A stretch of DNA of 64,000 nt from Alloalcanivorax marinus (GTDB lineage: Bacteria; Pseudomonadota; Gammaproteobacteria; Pseudomonadales; Alcanivoracaceae). The stretch spans positions 62,001-126,000 of the forward strand of contig NZ_JAEKJB010000015.1 in NCBI RefSeq assembly GCF_016785095.1. The letters are read 5' to 3'. Below the pieces are notes generated by a model. That model saw only the letters and a list, made by a program, of their open reading frames with translations. It was not told the origin of the DNA and did not search any database. Shown piece after piece: positions 1 through 8,446 of the stretch; within the stretch, counting starts at the first letter, position 1, and every line of letters starts with the position of its first letter. The translations under genes and the position numbers were made by a program.

Positions 1-1782
1 CGCCTCGGTGAGCGCCTTGGTCTTGGCCTCGATGTCGTCCTTGTCGCTACCCTTGAGGGCCTCTTCCAGCTCGGCGATGGCCTTGTTGATGGCCTCTTTC
101 TCTTCCTCGCTGGCCTTGTCGCCGGCTTCTTCCAGGGTCTTGCGGGTGGCGTGCACCAGGTGGTCGCCCTGGTTGCGCGCCTGCACCAGCTCCTCGAACT
201 TCTTGTCCTCGTCGGCGTGGGCCTCGGCGTCCTTGACCATTTGATCGACTTCATCATCGGACAGGCCGGAGGAAGCCTTGATCTGAATGGTCTGTTCCTT
301 GCCGGTGGCCTTGTCCTTGGCGCCCACATGCAGGATGCCGTTGGCGTCGATGTCGAAGGTTACCTCGATCTGCGGCACGCCACGCGGCGCCGGCGGAATG
401 TCCTCCAGGTTGAACTGCCCCAGGGACTTGTTCTGGGCCGCCTGCTTGCGCTCGCCCTGCAGCACGTGCACGGTCACCGCGGTCTGGTTGTCCTCGGCGG
501 TGGAGAACACCTGCGACGCGTTGGTCGGGATCGTGGTGTTCTTCTCGATCAGCGGCGTCATCACGCCACCCATGGTCTCGATGCCCAGGGTCAGCGGGGT
601 CACGTCGAGCAGCAGCACGTCCTTCACGTCGCCGGACAGTACCGCGCCCTGGATAGCAGCACCGATGGCCACGGCTTCGTCCGGGTTGACGTCCTTGCGG
701 GCGTCCTTACCGAAGAACTCGGCCACTTTCTTCTGCACCATGGGCATGCGGGTCTGGCCGCCCACCAGGATCACGTCGGTGATGTCGGAGGCTTTCACGC
801 CGGCATCGCTGAGCGCGGTCTTGCACGGCTCCAGGGAGCGGGTCACCAGCTGCTCGACCAGGGATTCCAGCTTGGCCCGGGTCACTTTCACCACCAGGTG
901 CTTGGGACCGGTCTGATCGGCGGTGATGTAAGGCAGGTTGACCTCGGTCTGTTCCGCGGAGGAAAGCTCGATCTTGGCTTTCTCGGCGGCTTCCTTGAGG
1001 CGCTGCATGGCCAGGGCGTCGCCACCCAGATCAATGCCGGAGTCCTTTTTGAACTCATCCGCCAGGTAGTTGATGATCGCCAGGTCGAAGTCCTCGCCAC
1101 CCAGGAAGGTGTCACCGTTGGTGGCCAGCACCTCGAACTGATGCTCACCGTCCACCTCGGCGATCTCGATGATGGAGATGTCGAAGGTACCGCCACCCAG
1201 GTCGTAGACCGCGATGGTGCGATCACCGCCTTTCTTGTCCAGACCATAGGCCAGGGCCGCGGCGGTGGGCTCGTTGATGATGCGCTTGACCTCGAGGCCG
1301 GCGATGCGCCCGGCATCCTTGGTGGCCTGACGCTGGGAGTCGTTGAAGTAGGCGGGCACGGTGATCACCGCCTCGGTGACTTCCTCGCCCAGATAGTCTT
1401 CCGCGGTCTTCTTCATTTTCTTGAGGACCTGCGCGGAGATCTGCGGCGGCGCCATCTTCTCGCCCTTCACTTCCACCCAGGCGTCACCGTTGTCGGCCTT
1501 GGTGATCTTGTAGGGCACCATTTTGATGTCCTTCTGCACCACGTCGTCTTCGAAACGACGACCGATCAGACGCTTGACCGCGTACAGGGTGTTGGTGGGG
1601 TTGGTCACCGCCTGACGCTTGGCGGCCTGACCGACGAGGATCTCGTTGTCCTCGGTGTAGGCGATGATGGACGGCGTGGTGCGCGCGCCCTCGGCGTTCT
1701 CGATGACCTTGGTTTTGTCCCCTTCCATGACAGCGACACAGCTGTTGGTGGTGCCAAGGTCGATACCAATGATCTTACCCAT
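1..1782 (-). CDS. dnaK: Molecular chaperone DnaK (Hsp70), 3' end outside window
   Basis: The ATG at 1782 opens a reading frame that runs 594 codons to the window edge with no stop, so the last 40-50 residues of the usual ~640 are missing. The N-terminus reads MGKIIGIDLGTTNS, the Hsp70 phosphate-binding motif, and the frame continues through the ATPase and substrate-binding domains into the helical lid (EAKTKALTEA at the edge). DnaK is the cytoplasmic ATP-dependent folding chaperone that works with DnaJ and GrpE. An AAGGAG ribosome site precedes the start. It follows grpE after 120 bases, and that gap holds its own sigma-32-like promoter. dnaJ is not in the window; it would be expected beyond base 1. 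Confidence 0.98.
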   Translation of the reverse strand, partial: MGKIIGIDLGTTNSCVAVMEGDKTKVIENAEGARTTPSIIAYTEDNEILVGQAAKRQAVTNPTNTLYAVKRLIGRRFEDDVVQKDIKMVPYKITKADNGDAWVEVKGEKMAPPQISAQVLKKMKKTAEDYLGEEVTEAVITVPAYFNDSQRQATKDAGRIAGLEVKRIINEPTAAALAYGLDKKGGDRTIAVYDLGGGTFDISIIEIAEVDGEHQFEVLATNGDTFLGGEDFDLAIINYLADEFKKDSGIDLGGDALAMQRLKEAAEKAKIELSSAEQTEVNLPYITADQTGPKHLVVKVTRAKLESLVEQLVTRSLEPCKTALSDAGVKASDITDVILVGGQTRMPMVQKKVAEFFGKDARKDVNPDEAVAIGAAIQGAVLSGDVKDVLLLDVTPLTLGIETMGGVMTPLIEKNTTIPTNASQVFSTAEDNQTAVTVHVLQGERKQAAQNKSLGQFNLEDIPPAPRGVPQIEVTFDIDANGILHVGAKDKATGKEQTIQIKASSGLSDDEVDQMVKDAEAHADEDKKFEELVQARNQGDHLVHATRKTLEEAGDKASEEEKEAINKAIAELEEALKGSDKDDIEAKTKALTEA

Positions 1783-1858
1783 AATGCTCCATTCTCCTTC
1801 ACACGGTCCGGACCCCGAATGGCCGCCCGGACAGCTGAACCTTAATGACCTGCCAGCT

Positions 1859-1886
1859 ATATGGCGGCTGGCGGTGGCTTTTCAAG
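1859..1886 (-). promoter_or_regulatory. Sigma-32 (heat-shock) type promoter for dnaK
   Basis: On the minus strand CTTGAAA (1886-1880) is followed after 14 bases by GCCATAT (1865-1859). This is close to the sigma-32 consensus CTTGAAA / CCCCATNT. It lies about 77 bases before the dnaK start, so dnaK can be induced separately from grpE. Confidence 0.65.
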
Positions 1887-1902
1887 AGAGGCGCCGCGCG
1901 CC

Positions 1903-2487
1903 TTATTCGGCCTTGCTGACCACCACCCGGGCCGGGCGGATCAGGCGACCGTTGAGTTGATACCCCTTCTCCAGCACCTCGATCACGGTGTTGGGCTCGG
2001 CATTGGGTGCCGGCACCATGGTCATCGCTTCGTGGTGCTCCGGGTTGAAGGGCTGCCCCTGAGGATCGATCTGCTCGAGGTTGTATTTGGCGAACACATC
2101 GAGCAGCACCTTGAGGGTCAGTTCGAGCCCCTCGCGGGCGGGCTTGAGCGCCTCGTCCTCGGGGTTCAGCGTGGCCAGGCCCCGCTCCAGGCTGTCCGCC
2201 ACGGTGAGCACATCGGCGGCGAACTTCTCCAGCGCGAACTTGTGAGCACTCTCCACATCGCGCTCGGCGCGGCGGCGCACATTCTGAATTTCCGCCTGGG
2301 CACGCAGGTCGGCCTCGGCCAGCGCCTTTTCCACGCGGGCGAGCCGATCGCGGGTTTCCGCCAGCTCGTCCTCGACGCCGTTGCCGTCCTGCTGCCCGGA
2401 CGCCACCTGTTCGGCTTCCGCCTCGGGGCGGGCACCTTCGTTGATTTCGGCCTCGTCGGCCGGCTGTTTTTTGTCCTGTTCGCTCAT
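1903..2487 (-). CDS. grpE: Nucleotide exchange factor GrpE
   Basis: 194 residues. GrpE is the cytoplasmic dimer that releases ADP from DnaK. The protein has an acidic, low-complexity N-terminus (residues 1-45), a long helix of coiled-coil type (about 45-100) and a C-terminal beta domain containing FNPEHHEAM and ending GRLIRPARVVVSKAE, all typical. I chose the ATG at 2487 because GGAGTG stands just before it and MSEQDKKQ is a usual GrpE beginning; the frame is open 13 codons further upstream but without a ribosome site. It sits between hrcA and dnaK in the same direction, and a heat-shock type promoter precedes it. Confidence 0.97.
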   Translation of the reverse strand: MSEQDKKQPADEAEINEGARPEAEAEQVASGQQDGNGVEDELAETRDRLARVEKALAEADLRAQAEIQNVRRRAERDVESAHKFALEKFAADVLTVADSLERGLATLNPEDEALKPAREGLELTLKVLLDVFAKYNLEQIDPQGQPFNPEHHEAMTMVPAPNAEPNTVIEVLEKGYQLNGRLIRPARVVVSKAE

Positions 2488-2528
2488 ATCCACTCCAGAC
2501 ATCCCGAATTCTGGGAAAGCGGGCAAAG

Positions 2529-2556
2529 ATATGGGAACGCCGGGGAGGGATTCAAG
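2529..2556 (-). promoter_or_regulatory. Sigma-32 (heat-shock) type promoter for grpE
   Basis: On the minus strand CTTGAA (2556-2551), a 15-base spacer and CCCATAT (2535-2529) match the sigma-32 consensus closely. The element ends 41 bases before the grpE start codon and lies downstream of hrcA. Confidence 0.7.
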
Positions 2557-2596
2557 GGCGACGACGACGCGCGCCCCGGAACCGCCGAGTCACGGC

Positions 2597-3646
2597 CTAC
2601 AATTGGGTAAGCGCGGCGGAGAGGATGCGGGCGGTGATGTCCACGGTGGGAATCACCTTCTCATAGTCCATGCGGGTGGGACCGACCACCGCCAGCACCC
2701 CCATGGGACCGTTGTCCACCCGGTACGGAGCGGACACCAGGGAATATTCCTCGAACGGCTGGTAGCCGGATTCGCGGCCGATGAATATCTGCACGCCGTC
2801 CGCCTTCATGCTGCGTTCCAGCAAATGCAGAATGTCACGCTTTCGATTGAACGCATCGAACAGGTCGCGCAGCTTGTCGATGCTGTCCAGCCCGGCACTG
2901 TCGATCAGATTGGACTCACCGGACACCACATAGTCGGAGTCCTCACGCTCCGGGCGCAGCGCCTTGCCGGCCACGTCCAGAGTGGTCTGCATCATTTCAT
3001 CGAGCTGGGCGCGATCCGCCTCCATGGTGCTGAGCAGGCCTTCACAGATACCGTCCAGATCGCAGCCGGCGTAGGTCTGGTTGATGTAGTTGGCGGCCTG
3101 ACGCAGCTCCACCTCATCGTATTCCCGGCTGGTCTGGATGATGCGGTTCTGCACCTCGGAGCGGTTCACCACCAGCACCACCAGCACCCGCTGGCCGGAT
3201 AACGGCAGGAATTCCACCTGGCGCAAGGTGGTGACCTGACGGCGCGGCACCGCCACCAGCCCGGCCATGCGGGTCAACTCCGCCAGGGTTCGCGAAGCCT
3301 GGGACACCAGCGCCTGGGGAGATTGATCCGGCGCCAGCATGCGCCGCAGTTCATCGCGCAGGCGGGCGTTGTCCGGCCGCTCCATGGTGCTGGAGGCAAG
3401 CAGGGTGTCCACGTAAAGCCGATAGCCCAACTCGGTGGGAACCCGGCCGGCGGAGGTGTGCGGGCTGGCCAGCAAGCCCATTTCCTCCAGCTCGGCCATG
3501 ATGTTGCGGATGGTGGCCGGGCTCACGCTGAGGCCGCTGCCGGCCGCCAGGGTCTTGGAGCCCACGGGTTGCCCGTGACGGATATGGCGCTCCACCAGGG
3601 TCATCAACAACCGTTGCTTGCGTTCGTTCAGTTCCAGCCTGGACAT
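2597..3646 (-). CDS. hrcA: Heat-inducible transcription repressor HrcA
   Basis: 349 residues, the usual length. In most bacteria HrcA represses groESL and dnaK operons by binding the CIRCE inverted repeat, with GroEL helping it fold. The N-terminal winged helix is clear (residues 5-75, with PVGSKTLAAGSGLSVSPATI and the conserved ASPHTSAGRVPTELGYR), followed by the GAF-like dimerisation domain and a C-terminus with GPTRMDYEKVIP. The ATG at 3646 starts MSRLELNERKQ; a much longer open frame upstream is only the antisense of recN. It is divergent from recN. I see no CIRCE element near hrcA, grpE or dnaK, so its targets are probably elsewhere, such as groESL. Confidence 0.96.
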   Translation of the reverse strand: MSRLELNERKQRLLMTLVERHIRHGQPVGSKTLAAGSGLSVSPATIRNIMAELEEMGLLASPHTSAGRVPTELGYRLYVDTLLASSTMERPDNARLRDELRRMLAPDQSPQALVSQASRTLAELTRMAGLVAVPRRQVTTLRQVEFLPLSGQRVLVVLVVNRSEVQNRIIQTSREYDEVELRQAANYINQTYAGCDLDGICEGLLSTMEADRAQLDEMMQTTLDVAGKALRPEREDSDYVVSGESNLIDSAGLDSIDKLRDLFDAFNRKRDILHLLERSMKADGVQIFIGRESGYQPFEEYSLVSAPYRVDNGPMGVLAVVGPTRMDYEKVIPTVDITARILSAALTQL

Positions 3647-3786
3647 ATACTTCAAATACCAAGAAAGACGACTCAGTATAGCCTGATTCCCGGCGCCCAT
3701 TTTCGGCGTCCGGCGGCGGCGCCGTCCAGTGCCCCGGGACAGGGGCTTACACTGGCGGCGGGAATGCCCTAACATCCTCACAACTA

Positions 3787-3802
3787 CTGGCCAGAAGGAC
3801 AG
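3787..3802 (+). promoter_or_regulatory. Possible LexA (SOS) box before recN
   Basis: CTGG-N8-ACAG within TACTGG...ACAGTC differs from the LexA consensus CTGT-N8-ACAG at one base. It overlaps the recN ribosome-binding region and ends 3 bases before the start codon. recN is a classic SOS gene, but the position is unusual and the mismatch is in the core. Confidence 0.3.
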
Positions 3803-3805
3803 TCC

Positions 3806-5476
3806 ATGCTGACCCATCTCAGTGTTCGCCACTTCGCCACCGTGGACCAGCTGGAGCTGGAACCCGAGGGCGGCCTGACCGTGATCAGCGGCGAGACCGG
3901 CGCCGGCAAATCGGTGCTCATCGACGCCCTGTCGCTGACCCTGGGGGAACGGGCGGACAGCGCCGTGGTGCGGCCCGGCTGCGAACGCGCCGAGGTGCTG
4001 GCCACCTTTCACCTGGGCGACAACCCGGCGGCCCGTGCCTGGCTCGCCGAGCGCGAGCTGGACGACGGCGACGAATGCCTGCTGCGCCGCACGGTACGCG
4101 CCGATGGTCGCTCCCGCGCCTACATCAACGGCACCCCCACGCCACTCACCGAGGTGCGCGACCTGGGCGAACACCTGATCAGCATCCACAGCCAGCACGA
4201 ACACCAGGCCCTGCTTCGCAAGGAAACCCACCGCGCCCTGCTCGACAACCTGGCCGAAGCCGGAGACCTTGCCACCAGGGTACGTGAGCGCTGGCGCGAG
4301 TGGCAGGCCGCCCGGCGCGCCCATGACGACGCTCTGGCCAGCGCCCGGGAGCAAACCGAGCGTCAGGAGCTGCTGCGCTTCCAGCTCGAGGAACTGGATG
4401 CCCTGGCTCTGGCCGAGGGCGAGCTGCCGGAGCTGGAGCAGGAACAGCAGCGCCTGGGCAACGCCGACGCCCTGATCCGCCTGTGCCAGCAGGCGGTCAC
4501 CGCCCTTTACGACGGCGAGGACGGCACCGTCAACGACCACCTGGGCCAGGTCAGCCACTGGGTGGAGGAAGCCCGCGCCAGCGACGACGCCCTGGCCGGC
4601 GTGTTCGATACCGTGGAATCCGCCCGCCTGCAGGTGGAGGCCGCCGCCGAGGACCTGCGTCACTACCTGGAGAGGCTGGACCTGGACCCGGAACGGCTCA
4701 ATCACGTGGAAGAGCGGCTCGGCCAGGCCTACACCCTGGCCCGCAAGCACCGCCTGCGCCCGGAGGAACTGGTGGAACACCACCAGCGCCTGGCCGAGGA
4801 AGCGGACACCCTGGAACATTTCGACGAACACCTGGAAGCCCTCGCCGCCACCGAGCAAAAGGCCCGCGACGCCTACATGAAACAGGCCCAGGCGCTGGGC
4901 CGGCGACGCCGCGACGCCGCCGGCATACTGACCCGCGACGTGCTCAAGCAACTCAAGGCCCTGGGCATGAAGGCCGCCCGCCTGGAAGCGGTGGTCGAGG
5001 AAAGCAAACCGGGACCGGACGGGCTCGAGGAGGTGGAATTCCGCTTTTCCGCCAACCCGGGCCAGCCGCCGCGCGCCCTGGCCAAGGTGGCCTCCGGCGG
5101 CGAGCTGTCCCGGGTGAGTCTGGCGATCCAGGTGATCTGCGCGCGCAACCTGACCGTGCCCAGCCTGGTGTTCGACGAAGTGGACGTGGGCGTGGGCGGC
5201 GGGGTCGCCGAGATCGTCGGTCGGCTGCTGCGCGAACTGGGTGATCACGCCCAGGTACTGTGCATCACCCACCAGCCCCAGGTGGCCGCCCAGGGCCACC
5301 AGCACTGGCAGGTGCACAAACTGCAGGGCAAGGACAGCACCCGCACCCGCATTCAGCCCCTGGCGGAAACCGCCCGGGTGGAGGAAGTGGCGCGCATGCT
5401 CGGCGGCGTGGAAATCACCGAATCCACCCTGGCCCATGCCCGGGAAATGCTCGACAAGGGCCAGCGGGTCGCCTGA
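3806..5476 (+). CDS. recN: DNA repair protein RecN (SMC-like ATPase)
   Basis: 556 residues, full length. RecN is a cytosolic SMC-like ATPase that acts at DNA double-strand breaks and promotes recombinational repair with RecA. Walker A is GETGAGKS (residues 29-36), the middle third is a long coiled coil rich in Glu/Arg/Leu, and the C-terminal head carries the signature ASGGELSRVSLAI and Walker B LVFDEVDVGVGG, then the CITHQPQVAAQ motif. It is monocistronic: divergent from hrcA and convergent with fur, with a strong hairpin terminator straight after the stop. AGAAGGA serves as ribosome site and overlaps a possible LexA box. Confidence 0.98.
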   Translation: MLTHLSVRHFATVDQLELEPEGGLTVISGETGAGKSVLIDALSLTLGERADSAVVRPGCERAEVLATFHLGDNPAARAWLAERELDDGDECLLRRTVRADGRSRAYINGTPTPLTEVRDLGEHLISIHSQHEHQALLRKETHRALLDNLAEAGDLATRVRERWREWQAARRAHDDALASAREQTERQELLRFQLEELDALALAEGELPELEQEQQRLGNADALIRLCQQAVTALYDGEDGTVNDHLGQVSHWVEEARASDDALAGVFDTVESARLQVEAAAEDLRHYLERLDLDPERLNHVEERLGQAYTLARKHRLRPEELVEHHQRLAEEADTLEHFDEHLEALAATEQKARDAYMKQAQALGRRRRDAAGILTRDVLKQLKALGMKAARLEAVVEESKPGPDGLEEVEFRFSANPGQPPRALAKVASGGELSRVSLAIQVICARNLTVPSLVFDEVDVGVGGGVAEIVGRLLRELGDHAQVLCITHQPQVAAQGHQHWQVHKLQGKDSTRTRIQPLAETARVEEVARMLGGVEITESTLAHAREMLDKGQRVA

Positions 5477-5479
5477 ACG

Positions 5480-5523
5480 CACCCCGCCCGGATTGCCTGA
5501 CGGCAATCCGGGCGGGGTGTTTC
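5480..5523 (+). terminator. Rho-independent terminator after recN
   Basis: A perfect 18-base-pair stem (5480-5497 with 5502-5519), loop TGAC, followed by TTTC. It stands between the convergent recN and fur and could serve both strands, although only the plus side has a short T run. Confidence 0.8.
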
Positions 5524-5580
5524 ATGGGGCTGGCGGCGCGTCCCGGCGGGTGCCGCGGCGCAGGCTGGCGGGAAGGCGGC

Positions 5581-5991
5581 TTACTTCTTGCCGCCCTTGG
5601 GCTTCACATAAAGCACCAGGGAGTGGTCGACGATCTCGTAACCGTGCTCCTCGGCGATGCGGTGCTGACGCTCCTCGATCTCCTGGTCCACGAACTCGAT
5701 CACCTCGCCGGTCTCCATGCACACCATGTGATCATGGTGATCCTCGTCGGCCAGCTCGAACACCGCGGAACCGCCTTCGAAGTTATGGCGCAGCACGATA
5801 CCGGCCTGCTCGAACTGGGTCAGCACCCGGTAAACGGTGGCCAGCCCCACGTCCTCGCCGGCGTCCATCAGCGATTTATAGATGTCCTCGGCGCTGAGAT
5901 GCCGCTCCTTGGAGGATTCCAGCTGCTGCAGAATTTTCATCCGCGGCAGGGTCACCTTCAAGCCTGCTTTTCTAAGATCCTGATTATCCAA
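5581..5991 (-). CDS. fur: Ferric uptake regulator Fur
   Basis: 136 residues. Fur is the cytosolic Fe(II)-dependent repressor of iron acquisition genes. The winged helix covers residues 1-80 (LRKAGLKVTLPRMKIL, TVYRVLTQFEQAG) and the metal-binding dimer domain follows, with HHDH at 85-88, C91 and the later E/H ligands. As in pseudomonad Fur, only the first Cys of the enterobacterial CxxC is present. The only in-frame start giving the family N-terminus (MDNQDLRKAG) is TTG at 5991, 8 bases after GGAG; there is no ATG alternative. It is divergent from bamE, the usual gammaproteobacterial arrangement. Confidence 0.97.
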   Translation of the reverse strand: MDNQDLRKAGLKVTLPRMKILQQLESSKERHLSAEDIYKSLMDAGEDVGLATVYRVLTQFEQAGIVLRHNFEGGSAVFELADEDHHDHMVCMETGEVIEFVDQEIEERQHRIAEEHGYEIVDHSLVLYVKPKGGKK

Positions 5992-6042
5992 AACAATTGC
6001 TCCGTATGCCGCCAGCGGGGATTCCTGATTCCGTGAGGAACC

Positions 6043-6070
6043 TTGTTCCCCTTCAACAAGTCTGTATTAT
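6043..6070 (+). promoter_or_regulatory. Sigma-70 type promoter for bamE
   Basis: TTGTTC (6043-6048), a 16-base spacer and TATTAT (6065-6070) lie 12 bases before the first bamE ATG. The same AT-rich patch may also drive fur in the other direction. Confidence 0.5.
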
Positions 6071-6082
6071 CGCCCGGACATT

Positions 6083-6595
6083 ATGCCAAGTCGAAACATC
6101 ATGCCAAGGACCTTTCTCCTATCCCTGTTATTGGCCGGTCTTCTCACCGGCTGCAGCTCCCTCCGCTTCCCCGGGGTATACCGTATTGATATCCCCCAGG
6201 GCAACGTGGTGACCGAGGACATGCTGGCCGAACTGGAACCGGGCATGAGCCCGGAACAGGTACGCTTCGTGCTGGGGCCGCCGACCCTCACCGACCCCTT
6301 CACCCCGGACACCTGGTACTACCTGCTGCATTACCAGCCCGGCAAGGCCGATACCGTCGAGCAGGACATCGTGGTGTTCTTCGAAAACGGTCAATACAGC
6401 CATTACCGGGGCGAAGTGGTGGCCAATGTGCGCGAACGGACCTCCGGTCGCCGAGACCGGGAGCTGGAACAGCGCGCCGAGGACCGCCGCGAAGGCAATG
6501 TGGTGGATCAGGAGCCGCTCAACGATCCGGCCCCGGAACCGGGCGCCCAGAGCACCCCGGACGCCACCACCGTTCCCCTGCCCCGCGACGGCTGA
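6083..6595 (+). CDS. bamE: Outer membrane assembly lipoprotein BamE (OmlA/SmpA)
   Basis: 170 residues. BamE is a small lipoprotein of the BAM complex, anchored on the periplasmic face of the outer membrane, that supports BamA-BamD in folding outer membrane proteins. The N-terminus has a signal peptide with the lipobox LLTGC (lipidated Cys at 24); the BamE/SmpA fold follows, with YRIDIPQGNVV, LEPGMSPEQVRFVLGPP and WYYLLHYQPG. The tail after residue 120 is polar and Pro/Glu-rich, as in pseudomonad OmlA. Either the ATG at 6083 or the one at 6101 could start it; neither has a good ribosome site, and the second gives a more compact signal peptide. Confidence 0.94.
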   Translation: MPSRNIMPRTFLLSLLLAGLLTGCSSLRFPGVYRIDIPQGNVVTEDMLAELEPGMSPEQVRFVLGPPTLTDPFTPDTWYYLLHYQPGKADTVEQDIVVFFENGQYSHYRGEVVANVRERTSGRRDRELEQRAEDRREGNVVDQEPLNDPAPEPGAQSTPDATTVPLPRDG

Positions 6596-6613
6596 AGACG
6601 CCGACAGGCCCTG

Positions 6614-6904
6614 CTAGCGTGAACGCTCCGCCCGGGCCCGCCGGGCGGCCTTCGGGTCGATGCTGAGCGGCCGGTAGATCTCCACCCGCTCGCCGTCCGC
6701 CAGTACGCGCCGGGCCGGGTCCGGCTCCGCCTTGCCGAAGATGCCCATGGGCATATTTTCCAATTCCAGCCCCTCGAACTGCCCGGCGATACCGGACTGG
6801 CGCGCGGCGTCCAGCATGGTGGTCCCCGGCGCCACCTCCAGGGCGACCAGGCGCTGCTTGTCCGGCAGCGCGTAGACCACCTCCACGCGGATCGACTCAG
6901 CCAC
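6614..6904 (-). CDS. rnfH: RnfH family protein (UPF0125)
   Basis: About 96 residues of ubiquitin-like (beta-grasp) type, beginning AESIRVEVVYALPDKQ and containing ENMPMGIFGK and VEIYRPLSIDPK, the family hallmarks. The function of RnfH is not settled. Three consecutive GTG codons stand at 6910, 6907 and 6904; the third is 5 bases from GGAGG and gives the usual N-terminus, so I place the start there. The gene overlaps the end of the sodium symporter gene by 8 bases and is convergent with bamE. In Pseudomonas and E. coli it normally follows ratA, which is absent here. Confidence 0.9.
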   Translation of the reverse strand: MAESIRVEVVYALPDKQRLVALEVAPGTTMLDAARQSGIAGQFEGLELENMPMGIFGKAEPDPARRVLADGERVEIYRPLSIDPKAARRARAERSR

Positions 6905-8306
6905 CACCACCTCCGACCGCGGACCAGATCGAGTAGAGAATCAGGGCGATCACCGCCAGCGGCGAGAACACCCTCACCAGGGCCCGCCACACCAGGTACA
7001 GCGGGAAGCTCTTCATCGCCAGCTCCTTGCGCACCTGGGTCTCCTTCATCACCCAGCCGGTGAACACGGCGATCAGCAAGCCGCCCAGCGGCAGCAGAAT
7101 ACTGGTGGACAGGAACTCGATATTGTCGAAGAAGGTACCCATCAGGAAGGTATCTTCCTTCCACAGATTGAACGAAAGCACCGAACCGATACCCAGCACC
7201 CAGGCCGCCAGCCCCACCATGGTGGCGGCCACGCCGCGCTTGTGACCGCGCTCCACCAGCCAGGCCACCATCGGCTCGCCCAGGGAAATCGAGGAGCTCC
7301 AGGCGGCGCACACCACCAGCACGAAGAACAAGCTGCCGAACAGAATGCCACCGGGCATCTGGCCGAAGGCCAGCGGCAGAGTGACGAACATCATGCCCGG
7401 CCCCTGGGCCGGCTCCAGCCCGCCGGTGAACAGCAGTGGGAACATGGCCAGCCCGGCGCCCAGAGCCACCAGGGTGTCCAGGGCCGCGATAATGACCACC
7501 GACGAAACGATCGATACCGGCCGGGAGCGGCCGCTCTTCTTGTCCTTGATCTCGCGGGGCATGTAGGCGCCGTAGGCCATGATCGCGCCCATCCCCAGGC
7601 TGAGGGTGAAGAACGCCTGGCCCAGGGCGATGATCACCGCCTCTCCGGACAGCTTGGAGAAATCGAACGCGAACAGGAAACTGACGCCCTCGGCGAACCC
7701 CGGCGTGGTGGCGGCGTAACCGATCAACACCACCAGCAGCAGGAACAGCAACGGCATCAGCACTTCCACCGCCCGCTCCAGACCCCGTTTCACCCCCAGG
7801 GCCACCACGCCCATGGTCAGCACCATGAAAGCGGTGTGCGAGCCCATCATCAGCCAGGGATTGGCCTGCATGGCCTCGAAGTTAGCCTGGGACTGCATCG
7901 CCGTAAGCCCCTGGAACATGCCGGTGACCGCCTCCCAGACGTAGATCAGCGCCCAGCTGGCGACCACGGAATAGAACGACAGAATCAGAAAGCCGGCCAG
8001 TGCCCCCAGGTAGCCAATGCCCTTCCAGCGCTGGCTCACCTTACTCTGCTCGGCCAGCCGCCCCATGGAATGAATCGGGCTGAGGCCACCCCGGCGCCCC
8101 AGCAGCACTTCGGCGATCATGATCGGCACGCCCATCAAGGCGATGCAGAGCAGATACAGCACCACGAAGGCCCCGCCGCCATACTCGCCGGTGATGTACG
8201 GAAACCGCCATATGTTGCCCAGGCCCACCGCGGACCCGGTGGCGGCAAGAATAAAGACCCACCGGCTGGCCCACATGCCGTGGACCGGCTTGTTCTGTTC
8301 GCTCAT
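6897..8306 (-). CDS. Sodium-dependent transporter, NSS/SNF family
   Basis: 469 residues, inner-membrane, 11-12 hydrophobic segments. Members couple Na+ to uptake of amino acids or similar small amines (LeuT, TnaT, MhsT). The first membrane segment carries the family signature GSAVGLGNIWRFPY (about residues 24-37), whose unwound centre binds Na+ and substrate; GGAFVVLYLLCIALMGVPIM and WSSSISLGEP further on are also typical. The substrate cannot be told from the sequence. It is co-directional with and overlaps rnfH, and divergent from smpB. Confidence 0.92.
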   Translation of the reverse strand: MSEQNKPVHGMWASRWVFILAATGSAVGLGNIWRFPYITGEYGGGAFVVLYLLCIALMGVPIMIAEVLLGRRGGLSPIHSMGRLAEQSKVSQRWKGIGYLGALAGFLILSFYSVVASWALIYVWEAVTGMFQGLTAMQSQANFEAMQANPWLMMGSHTAFMVLTMGVVALGVKRGLERAVEVLMPLLFLLLVVLIGYAATTPGFAEGVSFLFAFDFSKLSGEAVIIALGQAFFTLSLGMGAIMAYGAYMPREIKDKKSGRSRPVSIVSSVVIIAALDTLVALGAGLAMFPLLFTGGLEPAQGPGMMFVTLPLAFGQMPGGILFGSLFFVLVVCAAWSSSISLGEPMVAWLVERGHKRGVAATMVGLAAWVLGIGSVLSFNLWKEDTFLMGTFFDNIEFLSTSILLPLGGLLIAVFTGWVMKETQVRKELAMKSFPLYLVWRALVRVFSPLAVIALILYSIWSAVGGGGG

Positions 8307-8431
8307 CGGCTATCAACCCCTCGACGCAATGCGGCCATTGTCTTGATTTTCCAGGGACCCCTCAAGGGACAGTGCGTGAACGCTCACCCACCCCGACGAA
8401 CGGCGCCCTCGCCAGAACCGCGGGCACTCTC

Positions 8432-8437
8432 TATAAT
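8432..8437 (+). promoter_or_regulatory. -10 box very close to the smpB start
   Basis: A perfect TATAAT ends 9 bases before the smpB ATG, so transcription from it would begin at or next to the start codon. No convincing -35 box is seen at the usual distance. Confidence 0.4.
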
Positions 8438-8446
8438 CGCCGCCCC

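Noticed and set aside
2597..5506. A 969-codon open frame on the minus strand
   Set aside because: Only the part 2597-3646 is hrcA; the rest is the antisense of recN, open because of high GC content.
6174..6182. GGTATACC inside bamE resembling the island operator
   Set aside because: It lies in coding sequence and has the wrong outer bases; no related gene is near.
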